A stretch of DNA of 64,000 nucleotides, from NCBI RefSeq assembly GCF_004340525.1, contig NZ_SLWX01000010.1, positions 62,001 through 126,000 of the forward strand, written 5' to 3'. The translations under genes were made by a program, and so were the position numbers. This DNA is from Chromatocurvus halotolerans. Its GTDB lineage: Bacteria > Pseudomonadota > Gammaproteobacteria > Pseudomonadales > Halieaceae. The notes beneath the pieces were generated by a model. The model saw only the letters and a program-made list of their open reading frames with translations. It had not been told where the DNA came from and ran no database searches. Shown piece after piece: positions 53,767 through 62,350 of this stretch (the first letter of the stretch is position 1; each line of letters starts with the position of its first letter).

Positions 53767-53779
53767 GTGACTTGGTCAC
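53767..53779. promoter_or_regulatory. GTGAC-N3-GTCAC site upstream of the DUF2892-crp operon
   Basis: GTGAC-TTG-GTCAC, 68 bases before the DUF2892 start. The 19 bases 53762-53780 are identical to 60689-60707. Resembles a Crp/Fnr-type operator, although the gap between TGA and TCA is five bases rather than six. Confidence 0.55.
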
Positions 53780-53802
53780 ACTCGGTCCTCGCCGCAACCT
53801 CT

Positions 53803-55725
53803 TCAGGGCCTTTTTTCTTCATGACCCACCGCGGCCGGCCCCTGCAGACCATGAAGCCTCATCGTGCTTTCAATATCGGAAAGGCTTTCCACATCATCAA
53901 TGGTTGATGGCACCGCGTACTCCTCCCCATCGGCAATCTGGCGAATCAGTTTGCGCAGGATTTTTCCCGAGCGGGTCTTGGGCAGGCGCTGCACCACAAG
54001 AGCGTGGTTGAAACAGGCGATAGGGCCAATCTGCTTGCGCACCATCGCAATGAGTTCCTGTTCCAGCAGCTTCTCATCGACCTCAATTCCGTCCTTCAGA
54101 ATCACCAGTCCCGTTGGTGCCTGCCCCTTGATCGGATCTTTCAGGCCAATCACGACACACTCGGCGACCGCGGGATGCGCCGCGACTATTTCCTCCATTT
54201 CACCCGTGGACAGGCGATGGCCCGCTACATTGATCACGTCATCGGTGCGCCCCATGATGAAGACATAGCCTTCTTCATCCATGTAGCCTCCATCACCAGT
54301 TGTGTAATAACCGGGGACGTCGCTCAAATAACCATCGCGAAAGCGCGCGAAATCACGCCAGAGCGTTGCGAGGCACGACGGTGGCAACGGAAGTTTTATG
54401 GCGATGGAGCCCTGCTCTCCGGGTGGCAGCTGATGTCCTTCCGCGTCCAGTATCCGGATATCGTAGCCCGGCATCGGCAGCGTTGAAGAACCGGGCTTCG
54501 TGGGTTTTGCCTCGATCCCCATGAGATTGCCGCAGATCGCCCATCCGGTTTCGGTCTGCCACCAGTGGTCTACGACGGTCTTGCCGGTTTTTTCGACTGT
54601 CCACTCATACGTGGGCGGATCCAGCCGCTCACCGGCCATGAAGATGGTCTGCAGTGCCGAGGTGTCGTATTTGCCAAACTCCAGCGCCTGGGCATCTTCC
54701 TTGATAATGGCACGGAAAGCCGTCGGTGCTGCGAACAGCACCTTCACACGGTAATCGGCACAGACACGCCAGAAAGCGCCTGCGTCTGGCGTGCGCACAG
54801 GCTTGCCTTCGTAGACGACCGTCGTACAGCCGGCCAGCAGCGGGGCATAGACGATGTAGGAATGCCCCACTACCCAGCCCACGTCTGAAGCGGCCCAGAA
54901 GACGTCTCCGGGACTCATGTCATAGATGGCTTTCATGGAGTATTTCAGCGCGACAGCATGTCCGCCATTGTCGCGCTGAACTCCCTTTGGCTTGCCGGTG
55001 GTGCCTGAAGTGTAGAGAACATAGAGTGGATCGGTACCCTTGACCGGGACACAGTCAGCCGGTTCCGCTGCCGCCATCGCGTCTTTCCAGTCAATATCCT
55101 GGCCGTCAATCAACTGCGCCGGGGCTTCCGGACGTTGCAGCACCACACTTCGCAGCGACTTGTGTGTCGACAGACGCAGCGCCTCATCCAGCATCGGCTT
55201 GTATTCAACAATCCGCTTGACCTCGACACCACAGGACGCCGATACCACAACCTTTGGCTCGGCATCCTCAATACGCACAGCGAGCTCACGCGACGAAAAA
55301 CCACCGAACACCACAGAGTGCACCGCACCCAGGCGAGCCACCGCCAGCATTGCCACCAATGCCTCCGGCACCATTGGCATATAGATGATGACTCGATCCC
55401 CCCGCTCAACCCCCTGCTGCCTGAGAACCCCCGCAAACCGGGCGACCTGATCGCGCAGCTCAGAGTAACTCAGCGTAAGACGGGTTTCCGTGACAGGTGA
55501 ATCGTAAATCACTGCAGCCTGATCGCCACGCCCCTGCTCGATATGGTAATCCAGCGCCATATAGGCGGTGTTCATCTCGCCATCGGCAAACCAGCGATCG
55601 ATGCCGTTCTCATCCCGGGACAGGATAGTCTGCGGCGGCCTGTACCAGGGCAGATCGTCGGCTTTTTCCGCCCAGAACGTTTCCGGATGCTCAATAGACT
55701 CAGTGTATTCAGAAAGATAGGACAT
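53803..55725 (-). CDS. prpE: Propionyl-CoA synthetase (acetyl-CoA synthetase family)
   Basis: 640-aa ACS-family enzyme. Motifs: YTSGTTGKPKGVQRDNGGHA (about residues 240-259), FWAASDVGWVVGHSYIVY, and the acyl-pocket segment VDHWWQTETGWAICGN, whose form favours PrpE over Acs. TTGDGGYMDEEGY and the C-terminal KTRSGKILRKLI, with the catalytic and acetylation-regulated Lys, complete the enzyme. It activates propionate (and perhaps acetate) with ATP and CoA. It is not visibly co-transcribed with the sulfur genes on either side. The propionyl-CoA link could serve the beta-oxidation operon at 8-19 kb. Confidence 0.88.
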   Translation of the reverse strand: MSYLSEYTESIEHPETFWAEKADDLPWYRPPQTILSRDENGIDRWFADGEMNTAYMALDYHIEQGRGDQAAVIYDSPVTETRLTLSYSELRDQVARFAGVLRQQGVERGDRVIIYMPMVPEALVAMLAVARLGAVHSVVFGGFSSRELAVRIEDAEPKVVVSASCGVEVKRIVEYKPMLDEALRLSTHKSLRSVVLQRPEAPAQLIDGQDIDWKDAMAAAEPADCVPVKGTDPLYVLYTSGTTGKPKGVQRDNGGHAVALKYSMKAIYDMSPGDVFWAASDVGWVVGHSYIVYAPLLAGCTTVVYEGKPVRTPDAGAFWRVCADYRVKVLFAAPTAFRAIIKEDAQALEFGKYDTSALQTIFMAGERLDPPTYEWTVEKTGKTVVDHWWQTETGWAICGNLMGIEAKPTKPGSSTLPMPGYDIRILDAEGHQLPPGEQGSIAIKLPLPPSCLATLWRDFARFRDGYLSDVPGYYTTGDGGYMDEEGYVFIMGRTDDVINVAGHRLSTGEMEEIVAAHPAVAECVVIGLKDPIKGQAPTGLVILKDGIEVDEKLLEQELIAMVRKQIGPIACFNHALVVQRLPKTRSGKILRKLIRQIADGEEYAVPSTIDDVESLSDIESTMRLHGLQGPAAVGHEEKRP

Positions 55726-55891
55726 GGAGCGATTCCCCTATGTGCGGTTCCCGACAGCGCTATCGCCCGGGCGGGCATTAACGTTGTTATCGCCTGACCC
55801 TGACCGGCCTGCTGCGCTGAACTATACCAAGCCCGAATGCTGCTGACACTGTCACGTGATGGGGAACTCACGGGGATAGCGCTGACCGGGA

Positions 55892-55904
55892 GTGACTTTG
55901 TCAC
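55892..55904. promoter_or_regulatory. GTGAC-N3-GTCAC site upstream of the DsrE-like gene
   Basis: GTGAC-TTT-GTCAC. On the reverse strand it is preceded by GTCG, as in the two other copies. It is centred 41 bases before a start site expected from the -10-like TACTGT at 55927-55932, the usual place for a class II Crp/Fnr activator. Confidence 0.55.
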
Positions 55905-55976
55905 CGACCGGGTCCGGTTAACGGCGTACTGTCACTGTGGCTTCGATCAATCCACCGTAAACGAGGAGTTTTTCCC

Positions 55977-56420
55977 ATGCACAACACCGTCAAAGCCATG
56001 GCAATTTCCGCACTGATTGCCGTTGCACCTTTCGGCGCTCAGGCCGACAGCCACAACCGTAGCATTGACGAAGTACTGGTCATTCTTTCCAGCGATTCGC
56101 TGCAGACTCAGGGTATGGCCATGGTGCTGTCCAATACCATGGCCCAGCAAGGCGCCAGGGTGAATGTACTGCTGTGTGACAAAGCCGGCGACCTGGCACT
56201 GAAATCCTATGAAGCGCCAGCACTCAAGCCCAGGGACATGACACCCGGACAGATGCTTCGCGGACTGCTTAAGCAGGGCGGCGAGGCCAAGGTCTGCGCG
56301 CTGTACCTGCCCAACAGCGAGCATGACAAGGAAGACCTGATCGACGGCGTCGGTGTTGCCATGCCGCCGGAAATGGCCGGCCAGATGCTGAATGGAAAGA
56401 TGCGAACTTTCATCTTCTGA
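55977..56420 (+). CDS. Periplasmic DsrE/DsrF-like protein
   Basis: 147-aa exported protein: signal peptide MHNTVKAMAISALIAVAPFG, cleavage near AQA-D, then a DsrE fold (IDEVLVILSSDSLQTQGMAM; VNVLLCDKAGD with Cys at about 67; AKVCALYLPN with Cys at about 107; C-terminal MAGQMLNGKMRTFIF). DsrE-type proteins carry sulfane sulfur on cysteine. GAGGAG precedes the ATG. First gene of a plus-strand series with the rhodanese, YeeE and small membrane protein genes, and one of the palindromic sites lies upstream. Probably handles per- or polysulfide in the periplasm. Confidence 0.84.
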   Translation: MHNTVKAMAISALIAVAPFGAQADSHNRSIDEVLVILSSDSLQTQGMAMVLSNTMAQQGARVNVLLCDKAGDLALKSYEAPALKPRDMTPGQMLRGLLKQGGEAKVCALYLPNSEHDKEDLIDGVGVAMPPEMAGQMLNGKMRTFIF

Positions 56421-56547
56421 TACGGCTCTATACCACGATACGCCGCGCCGATGGCGCGGTTTTCCGCAAACCTGCCCGCTCGTACTGTAGGCGTCAGGCG
56501 CCTGCCGACCCATCGGCAGACCACCCACTCTTGCTACAATTGGCGTC

Positions 56548-57495
56548 ATGATGAAAAAAATGCGTTTCTTACTGGTACTTCTCACCACCCTGCTAGCGGT
56601 CACCGGCACCCGTGCTGCGCCCGAAGGCTGGTCCCCCCTGCTGACTCCAGAGACATTGGCCAGCATGCTGGAGGGCGGCGCCGCGCCGCAAATCCTGCGT
56701 ATCAGCGGCGACCACGACGCGGGACACATTGCCGGCTCCGTCTCCGCCAACTACGCGGACTTTCGTGGTCCGTCCGGCAATCCCGGCGCCCTGCCATCCC
56801 TCCAGGCCCTGACCGACACGGTTCAGTCACTGGGACTGGAAGGAACCCGGCCCGTGGTTCTGGTTCACGATGGCACCAGCCCCTCGGACATGGGCACGGC
56901 CACCCGCCTCTACTGGACCCTGAAGTCTCTGGGCCTGCAGGACCTGGCCATCCTCAACGGTGGCTTCAGCGCCTGGAAGGACGCTGGACTGCCGGTTCGT
57001 GTGGGCACGGTGGCGGCAACACCGACAGACTGGACCCCGAAGTGGCACGACGACTGGCGGATCAGCACCCAGGAGATGGAGCGTCGTCTCGATGATCCCG
57101 ACGTCCGCATGATAGATGCACGTCCGACGGCCTTTTACAACGGCTCACAATCCTCTGTCGCCCGGCCAGGCACCATCGAGGGCGCCGCCAGCCTGAGCTT
57201 CGACCGCTGGTTCGACGATAGCCGAATGAAGCATCCTGAGGAACTCCGGCAGATCCTGGCATCGAGTCCACTGCCCGACGCCTCCCAGACCGCCTCCTTC
57301 TGCAATACCGGCCACTGGGCATCGATCAACTGGTTCGTACTCAGCGAGCTGGCCGGCGTGCCGGATACCCGCCTGTATGCCGAAAGCATGGCGGAATGGA
57401 GCGCGGCTGACCGACCCATGGATAACCAACCGAGCCGGATCGCCCACTACTGGGATATGACCGTGGAATGGGTCAATGGACTGTGGAAGGGCTGA
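56548..57495 (+). CDS. Exported two-domain sulfurtransferase (rhodanese)
   Basis: 315-aa tandem rhodanese with signal peptide (RFLLVLLTTLLAVTGTRA-A). The N-terminal domain (about residues 30-150; HIAGSVSANYADFRG) lacks an active-site Cys: its loop reads VLVHDGTSPSDMG. The C-terminal domain has MIDARPTAFYNG and the active loop FCNTGHWAS with Cys at about 252. It should move sulfane sulfur between thiosulfate or persulfide and a thiol acceptor in the periplasm. The start may be ATG 56548 or 56551. The 3' end slightly precedes the YeeE start (5 bases), so they are coupled. Confidence 0.9.
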   Translation: MMKKMRFLLVLLTTLLAVTGTRAAPEGWSPLLTPETLASMLEGGAAPQILRISGDHDAGHIAGSVSANYADFRGPSGNPGALPSLQALTDTVQSLGLEGTRPVVLVHDGTSPSDMGTATRLYWTLKSLGLQDLAILNGGFSAWKDAGLPVRVGTVAATPTDWTPKWHDDWRISTQEMERRLDDPDVRMIDARPTAFYNGSQSSVARPGTIEGAASLSFDRWFDDSRMKHPEELRQILASSPLPDASQTASFCNTGHWASINWFVLSELAGVPDTRLYAESMAEWSAADRPMDNQPSRIAHYWDMTVEWVNGLWKG

Positions 57496-57499
57496 ACCG

Positions 57500-58660
57500 A
57501 TGACAGCAGCAAACCGTCCTCCGATACGCGCCATCCGCAGTGCTCTGACTCTGTTCAGCCTGGCGGTGATCGGATTCACCTTCGCCATGGCGGGCCCCAG
57601 GGCCGCCCTGCTGATGCTGATCGGGCTGGGCTTCGGGCTGGTGCTTGAGGGCCTGCGCTTCGGATTCACCGGACCGTGGCGGCGCATGATCCAGGCCCGC
57701 GATGGCCGCGGGCTGCTGGCCCAGTTCGTGGCCATCGGCCTGTGTGCGCTGGTCGCCTTCCCACTGCTGGCGGCGTTTCCGGATGAGCTCTATGGCGCCC
57801 ACGCCCCGGTGGGCATCGCCATGCTGGCAGCGGCCTTCGTGTTCGGCGCGACCATGCAGATAGTGCTGGGCTGCGGCTCCGGTGTACTGGTCAATGCAGG
57901 CAGCGGGAACCTGATGGCGGTGCTGGCCCTGCTGGGCTTCGTTGTCGGCAGCTTCTTCGGCACACTGCATCTCGACTGGTGGACCGGCCTGGGCTCGCTG
58001 CCGGTGCATACGCTACAGGGCAGTTTCGGCGAGAGTGCCGGACTGTGGGTGACGCTGACCGGCCTGGCCGCACTCGCGATTCTGGTGGCGCGGCTTTCAA
58101 GGCCTGGCCAGCGCCTGCCGTCACCGCGGCTGTGGCTGGCGGCCATCCTGGTGGCAGCCCTGGCGGTACTGAACCTCGTAGTGGCCGGCCAGTCATGGGG
58201 AATCGTCTACGGCCTGGGATTGTGGGGCGCGAAAGCGGGCCAGGCAGCCGGCATGGATGTGCTGGCCACTGCCTTCTGGTCGGCACCGGACCACGCCGAA
58301 CGCCTGCAGCAGAGCCTGCTGACGGACGTCACCAGTCTGACCAATATCGGCATTATCATTGGCGCCTTTGTCGCCATGCGCTGGCGCCGGGATCCGGGGC
58401 CGCAGGTACCGCGCGGCAGTACGCCCGGCCGCCTGGGTATCGCGCTGTCCGGCCTGATTCTCGGCTACAGCGCCCGCATCGCCTTCGGCTGTAATGTCGG
58501 CGCCTATTTCAGCGGCATTGCCACGGGTAGTTTCCACGGCTGGGCGTGGTTCGCGGCCGCCTTTGCCGGCTCGGCGCTCGCACTGCATGCACGGCCCAGG
58601 GTTCTGCAATGGCTGTCACTGAGCGCCGCAGCGACGCCCGGCGGGAGCATACGCCCATGA
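57500..58660 (+). CDS. YeeE/YedE family (thiosulfate uptake TsuA-like) membrane protein
   Basis: 386-aa polytopic protein, about nine or ten helices, of the sulphur-transport family. The substrate-relay cysteines of TsuA-type proteins appear in LGCGSGVLVNAG (about residue 125) and AFGCNVGAYFSGIATGSFHG (about 330-349). Start ATG at 57500 (MTAANRPPIRAIRSAL). It would bring thiosulfate or another sulfane-sulfur compound across the inner membrane. Followed by an ATGA overlap with a small gene. Length and context fit YeeE proteins that stand next to rhodaneses. Confidence 0.88.
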   Translation: MTAANRPPIRAIRSALTLFSLAVIGFTFAMAGPRAALLMLIGLGFGLVLEGLRFGFTGPWRRMIQARDGRGLLAQFVAIGLCALVAFPLLAAFPDELYGAHAPVGIAMLAAAFVFGATMQIVLGCGSGVLVNAGSGNLMAVLALLGFVVGSFFGTLHLDWWTGLGSLPVHTLQGSFGESAGLWVTLTGLAALAILVARLSRPGQRLPSPRLWLAAILVAALAVLNLVVAGQSWGIVYGLGLWGAKAGQAAGMDVLATAFWSAPDHAERLQQSLLTDVTSLTNIGIIIGAFVAMRWRRDPGPQVPRGSTPGRLGIALSGLILGYSARIAFGCNVGAYFSGIATGSFHGWAWFAAAFAGSALALHARPRVLQWLSLSAAATPGGSIRP

Positions 58661-58839
58661 TGTCGATATTCCACCGTCCCGGCCGCACCGCTACTGGCCT
58701 GCTGACCCTTGCCCTGATTGCGCTTTTGCTGATCCTGGATGCGCGTCAGTCCATGCCGATCAATCCCCACGCCGCCCCGTCACCGGTGGCGCTGGGATCG
58801 GGGCAGGCGCCGGCCGGGGCCCACTGTACCCAGCGCTGA
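58657..58839 (+). CDS. Small single-pass membrane protein, unrecognised
   Basis: 60-aa reading frame whose ATG overlaps the YeeE stop (ATGA). The translation is basic N-terminus MMSIFHRPGRTATG, one hydrophobic helix (LLTLALIALLLILDA) and an Ala/Pro/Gly-rich tail ending GAHCTQR with a single Cys. This could be a tail-cysteine partner in the sulfur relay. Its last 80 bases overlap the convergent disulfide-reductase gene, which weakens the case. No family recognised. Confidence 0.45.
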   Translation: MMSIFHRPGRTATGLLTLALIALLLILDARQSMPINPHAAPSPVALGSGQAPAGAHCTQR

Positions 58840-60517
58840 TGCTGCTTATGGCATGGGCGCGCAGCAGGGTCCCGCCGGACAGATTGTAAACGGTGTTGAA
58901 ACCGCGCTGCATGAGGATGCGAGTGGCTACGTAGCTGCGGGCGCCCGACGCGCAGCTGACCACCGTCGGCTGCGCCGAATCCAGCTCGGCGATCCGTTCG
59001 CGCAGTTCGTGAAGTGGTATGTTGATGGCATGCGGTGCACCGTATAGTGCACTGCCAGACACCTCGTCGCGGCTGCGCACATCAAGCACCTGATAGCCGT
59101 CGAGATCGCTGTCGATGGGCATGATCACCGCCGTGCCCGCGAGATCATTTGCCGCGACAAAGCCCGCCATGTGCACAGGATCCTTGGCGGCCCCGAAGGA
59201 CGGCGCATAGGCGAGGTCCAGTGCTGTCAGATCATGCACGGTAGCACCGAAGTGCATGGCAGTGGCGATCACATCGATGCGCTTGTCGATGCCTTCCCGA
59301 CCCACCGCCTGCGCGCCGAGAATCCTGCCGGTGCCGGCTTCATAGACCAGTTTGAGTGTCACTGGCTGCGCCCCAGGATAGTAACCCACGTGGTGATTCG
59401 CGCGAACCACACAACACCGGGCGTCGAGGCCCGAGCGCCGCGCCATGCTCATGGTCAGCCCGACCATCCCGGCAGCCAGGCCGAACACGCGCACAATGGC
59501 AGTACCCCAGGCTCGTGGTACCGGTGCGGAACTGCCGGTCACGGCATGCTCACCGGCCAGACGACCCGCGCGGTTTGCGGGGCCGGCCAGGGCCACCCGC
59601 ATCTGCTTGCCCGTGGGCCCAAACGTGTATTCGCAGGCATCCCCTACCGCATAGATATCCGGATCATCGGTCTGCCCATGCGCATTCACATGAATGCCGC
59701 CCGAGTCACCCAGCGACAGTCCAGCCTGCTCGGCAAGCTGGACGCTAGGCCTGACCCCGATACCGAGGATCACCATATCGGTATCAATCGTCTCTCCACT
59801 GCCGAGTACGACGCCCGTGGCCAGGCCCTCTGCAGACACCAGGGCCGAGATACCGTCACCCAGCCGCAGGTCGATATCGTGTGCCGCGATCTCCTCCTCC
59901 AGCATGTGTGCCAACTCCGGGTCCATCAGCGGCAGTACCTGTGGCTGCAGCTCGACCAGCGTGACCGCAACCCCGCGCGAGTGGAGCTGCTCCATCATTT
60001 CCAGTCCGATATAGCCAGCGCCGACAACGACCGCCCGACCTGGCTGTGCACGGGTCATGAAGGCATTGATACGGTCGGTGTCCGTCACGTTACGCACACT
60101 GAAAACATTGCTGGCCGATATACCCGCCAGCGGCGGCACAATGGGTGCCGCCCCGGGGGCCAGAATCAGCTTGTCATAGGCCTGACGGAAGTGCTCACCT
60201 GTTGTGTGATTGAGCACCGTCACTTCGCGGCGCGAACGGTCAATGTCGACGACCTCGTGCCGTGTGCGCACATCAATATTGAAGCGATCGGCAAACAGCG
60301 CCGGCCTCGCCACAAACAGACTCTCGCGCTCCGCAATCTCGCCGCCGACATGGTAGGGCAGGCCGCAATTGGCGAAGGAGACGTGCTCGTCCTTTTCAAA
60401 CATGATGATGGTGGCATGTTCGTTCATGCGCCTGGCTCGGGTGACGGCGCTGGCGCCGCCGGCCACACCGCCCACAACGACAAGCGTCGGTGAAGCGGCT
60501 GTGGTGGAATCTGTCAT
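58760..60517 (-). CDS. CoA-disulfide reductase-like flavoprotein with C-terminal rhodanese domain
   Basis: 585-aa fusion. FAD motif VVVGGVAGGASAVTRARR (about residues 13-30), the single redox Cys of CoADR/persulfide reductases in FANCGLPYH (Cys about 51), NAD motif VVGAGYIGLEM (about 160), and a dimerisation domain. The C-terminal rhodanese (about 475-565, VLDVRSRDEVSG) has its Cys in VVSCASGARSY (about 520). Known members (CoADR-RHD, Npsr) reduce CoA-disulfide, CoA-persulfide or polysulfide with NAD(P)H. ATG at 60517 follows a long leader that contains a GTGAC-N3-GTCAC site. Confidence 0.9.
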   Translation of the reverse strand: MTDSTTAASPTLVVVGGVAGGASAVTRARRMNEHATIIMFEKDEHVSFANCGLPYHVGGEIAERESLFVARPALFADRFNIDVRTRHEVVDIDRSRREVTVLNHTTGEHFRQAYDKLILAPGAAPIVPPLAGISASNVFSVRNVTDTDRINAFMTRAQPGRAVVVGAGYIGLEMMEQLHSRGVAVTLVELQPQVLPLMDPELAHMLEEEIAAHDIDLRLGDGISALVSAEGLATGVVLGSGETIDTDMVILGIGVRPSVQLAEQAGLSLGDSGGIHVNAHGQTDDPDIYAVGDACEYTFGPTGKQMRVALAGPANRAGRLAGEHAVTGSSAPVPRAWGTAIVRVFGLAAGMVGLTMSMARRSGLDARCCVVRANHHVGYYPGAQPVTLKLVYEAGTGRILGAQAVGREGIDKRIDVIATAMHFGATVHDLTALDLAYAPSFGAAKDPVHMAGFVAANDLAGTAVIMPIDSDLDGYQVLDVRSRDEVSGSALYGAPHAINIPLHELRERIAELDSAQPTVVSCASGARSYVATRILMQRGFNTVYNLSGGTLLRAHAISSISAGYSGPRPAPAPIPAPPVTGRRGD

Positions 60518-60693
60518 GGTAAACCCCGTGGATTGGCTGTGGTTCAAATAGGTCTGGGAGTTGGCTGCTCGCGGAGTCTCTGACCGGCACTGACGCGTGC
60601 CGGCCTCACGAGTGAGCCGCGCGCTGGAACCCGGATGTCCCGGTAACGCGATAACGGCAGGTGAAGAATGCCATCTTCGACCTGCCCACGTCG

Positions 60694-60706
60694 GTGACTT
60701 GGTCAC
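60694..60706. promoter_or_regulatory. GTGAC-N3-GTCAC site upstream of the CoA-disulfide reductase gene
   Basis: GTGAC-TTG-GTCAC, in a 19-base block identical to 53762-53780. It is 177 bases before the reductase ATG; a CATTCT -10-like element (60670-60665, minus strand) would put the start site about 42 bases from its centre. It could also serve the divergent GNAT gene. Nothing else is seen in the 60518-60860 gap. Confidence 0.5.
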
Positions 60707-60860
60707 AGTCAGGTATCGGGCCCGGCAGACGGTTGAAACCCTCACCCCGCAAGAGGCATGGATAAACGCTGATTTACGTGCCACGCTGCCGCGCAATGAT
60801 GGTGAAACGCGACCATGAATGCATTCTTACCCATACGCTGACCCCAAGGAGACCCGCGAC

Positions 60861-61319
60861 ATGACCGAGCTGTCCGTGCGCCCGAACCAGCCATTTGACC
60901 TTGAGCCCCTTGCCGAACTCCTGGTTGACGAAGCCGACCTGGCCAAGGTCAACCCCAACGCCAAACACCCGTTTGATCCGCTCGAGTGGCAAGAAAAATG
61001 GCTGAACGAGCCGGATGATGCGTCTTACTACCTCATTGATTCCCAGGGACGCGAGGTGGGCTTTTTCGCCCTTCGGGTTGGCATTGGCCCGGAGGTGCGC
61101 CATCTTACCTATGCCTTCGTTGCGCCGGAGGCACGCGGCGGTGCAGGCGGTCAGCTCGCTGCCGAAGTGGAAGCCTCGGCCCGATCACTCGGGGCGCTGT
61201 CGATCACGCTGAAGGTGGATCTGGATAACGCACCGGCTCTGAACGCCTACCTGTCGGCAGGCTTTGAGGAACTCGGTCGTAGTGGCGACGTCGCCACGAT
61301 GCGGAAGGATCTGGATTGA
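60861..61319 (+). CDS. GNAT family N-acetyltransferase
   Basis: 152-aa acetyltransferase. LTYAFVAPEARGGAGGQLAAE (about residues 80-100) contains the acetyl-CoA loop ARGGAGG, and the C-terminal half has VDLDNAPALNAYLSAGFEELG, the usual final GNAT motif. The ATG at 60861 (MTELSVRPNQ) has AAGGAG six bases upstream and is preferred over the ATG at 60819. Acceptor unknown. It resembles ribosomal-protein or small-amine acetyltransferases only in general terms. Confidence 0.85.
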   Translation: MTELSVRPNQPFDLEPLAELLVDEADLAKVNPNAKHPFDPLEWQEKWLNEPDDASYYLIDSQGREVGFFALRVGIGPEVRHLTYAFVAPEARGGAGGQLAAEVEASARSLGALSITLKVDLDNAPALNAYLSAGFEELGRSGDVATMRKDLD

Positions 61320-61349
61320 TGTCGAAAAAGTGTCTGAACACGATTCCGC

Positions 61350-62297
61350 TCAAGCGCCAGTTATCGGGATCCTCCTGCGGCACAGTGTAATCACCGAGAG
61401 CAGGAACATTGCCGCCGTAGCGACGGCGGCAATGGGGTACTGAAGCGGCTGGATCCAGACCGCCGGAAACCACCCGGCCATGGTCATTGCGTCCACGGGT
61501 ATTGAGAGCAGGTACGCCGTTGGGATGGCGTAGCGGATCACCAATCCCGTATTGCGGATTCGCACCAGTCTGCCAGCCAGGTACAGGCCCCAGCCCGCGA
61601 TGAGGGCGACAGCCGAGTAATACAGCTCGGACACATAGCCAAGCAGGCGTGGGTCATAGAGGGCGATGTTCAGCAGGTAAATGAACCAGATCACGAAGAC
61701 CGTCTCGGTGGCGGCAACACGTGCGGCGCTGTTGCTCTGCCGGGCGACAGGCGCCGGTGGGGCCAGGTGTAGCCGTCGCCGACACCAGCGCATCATGCGG
61801 CAGCGCGTGTCCCTGTTGGCCGCCATGAGCAGAACCAGCGGGAGAAAAATAAAGCTGCTGGCCTGCACGAGCAGGAGACTCGCAGGCAGCGCTGGCTGAC
61901 CGTTGACCATCAGCGGTTCGATCCCCAGCCATACGGACCAGTTTGCCCAGGTCCACTCGAAGAAGCCCATCCACAGAAAGGTACCACCAGCGTAGCCCAT
62001 AATACTGCCCGAAATATCATCGGCAGTGAGGCCTCGCCAGACCAGGGTAACGCCGACCGCAGCCAGGGTCAGGGACGCCAGGCTGTCCTGCCAGGACGGG
62101 CCGCTGAACAGGGCGTGCTGCAGCGCCAAGGTGATGTTTGCCAGAGCCACGCCGGCGAAGACCAGCAGCAGCGCCGCCAGGGTCTGGCGCAGCGGAAGAA
62201 GACGGCGGCTGCGCGGCTGCTGCATCACTTTTGCCGAATCCATGAGGGACCTGCTGTCATCTATCCCCGCAATCCGGTTGTGAATGGCACTTCCCAT
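61350..62297 (-). CDS. Polytopic membrane protein of unknown family
   Basis: 315-aa protein with a basic N-terminus (QQPRSRRLLPLRQ) and about eight hydrophobic segments, including LAALLLVFAGVALANITLAL, LLLVQASSFIFLPLVLLMAA and YPIAAVATAAMFLLSVITL. A central Trp-rich loop (WMGFFEWTWANWSVWLG) and a Cys/Arg cluster between helices (RCRMMRWCRRRLHL) are notable. I do not recognise a family. It sits between the GNAT gene and a TonB receptor on the same strand as the receptor, 53 bases after it, so co-transcription with the receptor is possible. Confidence 0.6.
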   Translation of the reverse strand: MGSAIHNRIAGIDDSRSLMDSAKVMQQPRSRRLLPLRQTLAALLLVFAGVALANITLALQHALFSGPSWQDSLASLTLAAVGVTLVWRGLTADDISGSIMGYAGGTFLWMGFFEWTWANWSVWLGIEPLMVNGQPALPASLLLVQASSFIFLPLVLLMAANRDTRCRMMRWCRRRLHLAPPAPVARQSNSAARVAATETVFVIWFIYLLNIALYDPRLLGYVSELYYSAVALIAGWGLYLAGRLVRIRNTGLVIRYAIPTAYLLSIPVDAMTMAGWFPAVWIQPLQYPIAAVATAAMFLLSVITLCRRRIPITGA

Positions 62298-62350
62298 GGC
62301 GGGCTCTCCCTTCGCTTACTTTCGTGCTACTGACACCTTGCTAAGGCCTT

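Noticed and set aside
59171-60493. 440-codon plus-strand open frame opposite the CoA-disulfide reductase
   Set aside because: Shadow of a clearly identified flavoprotein gene.
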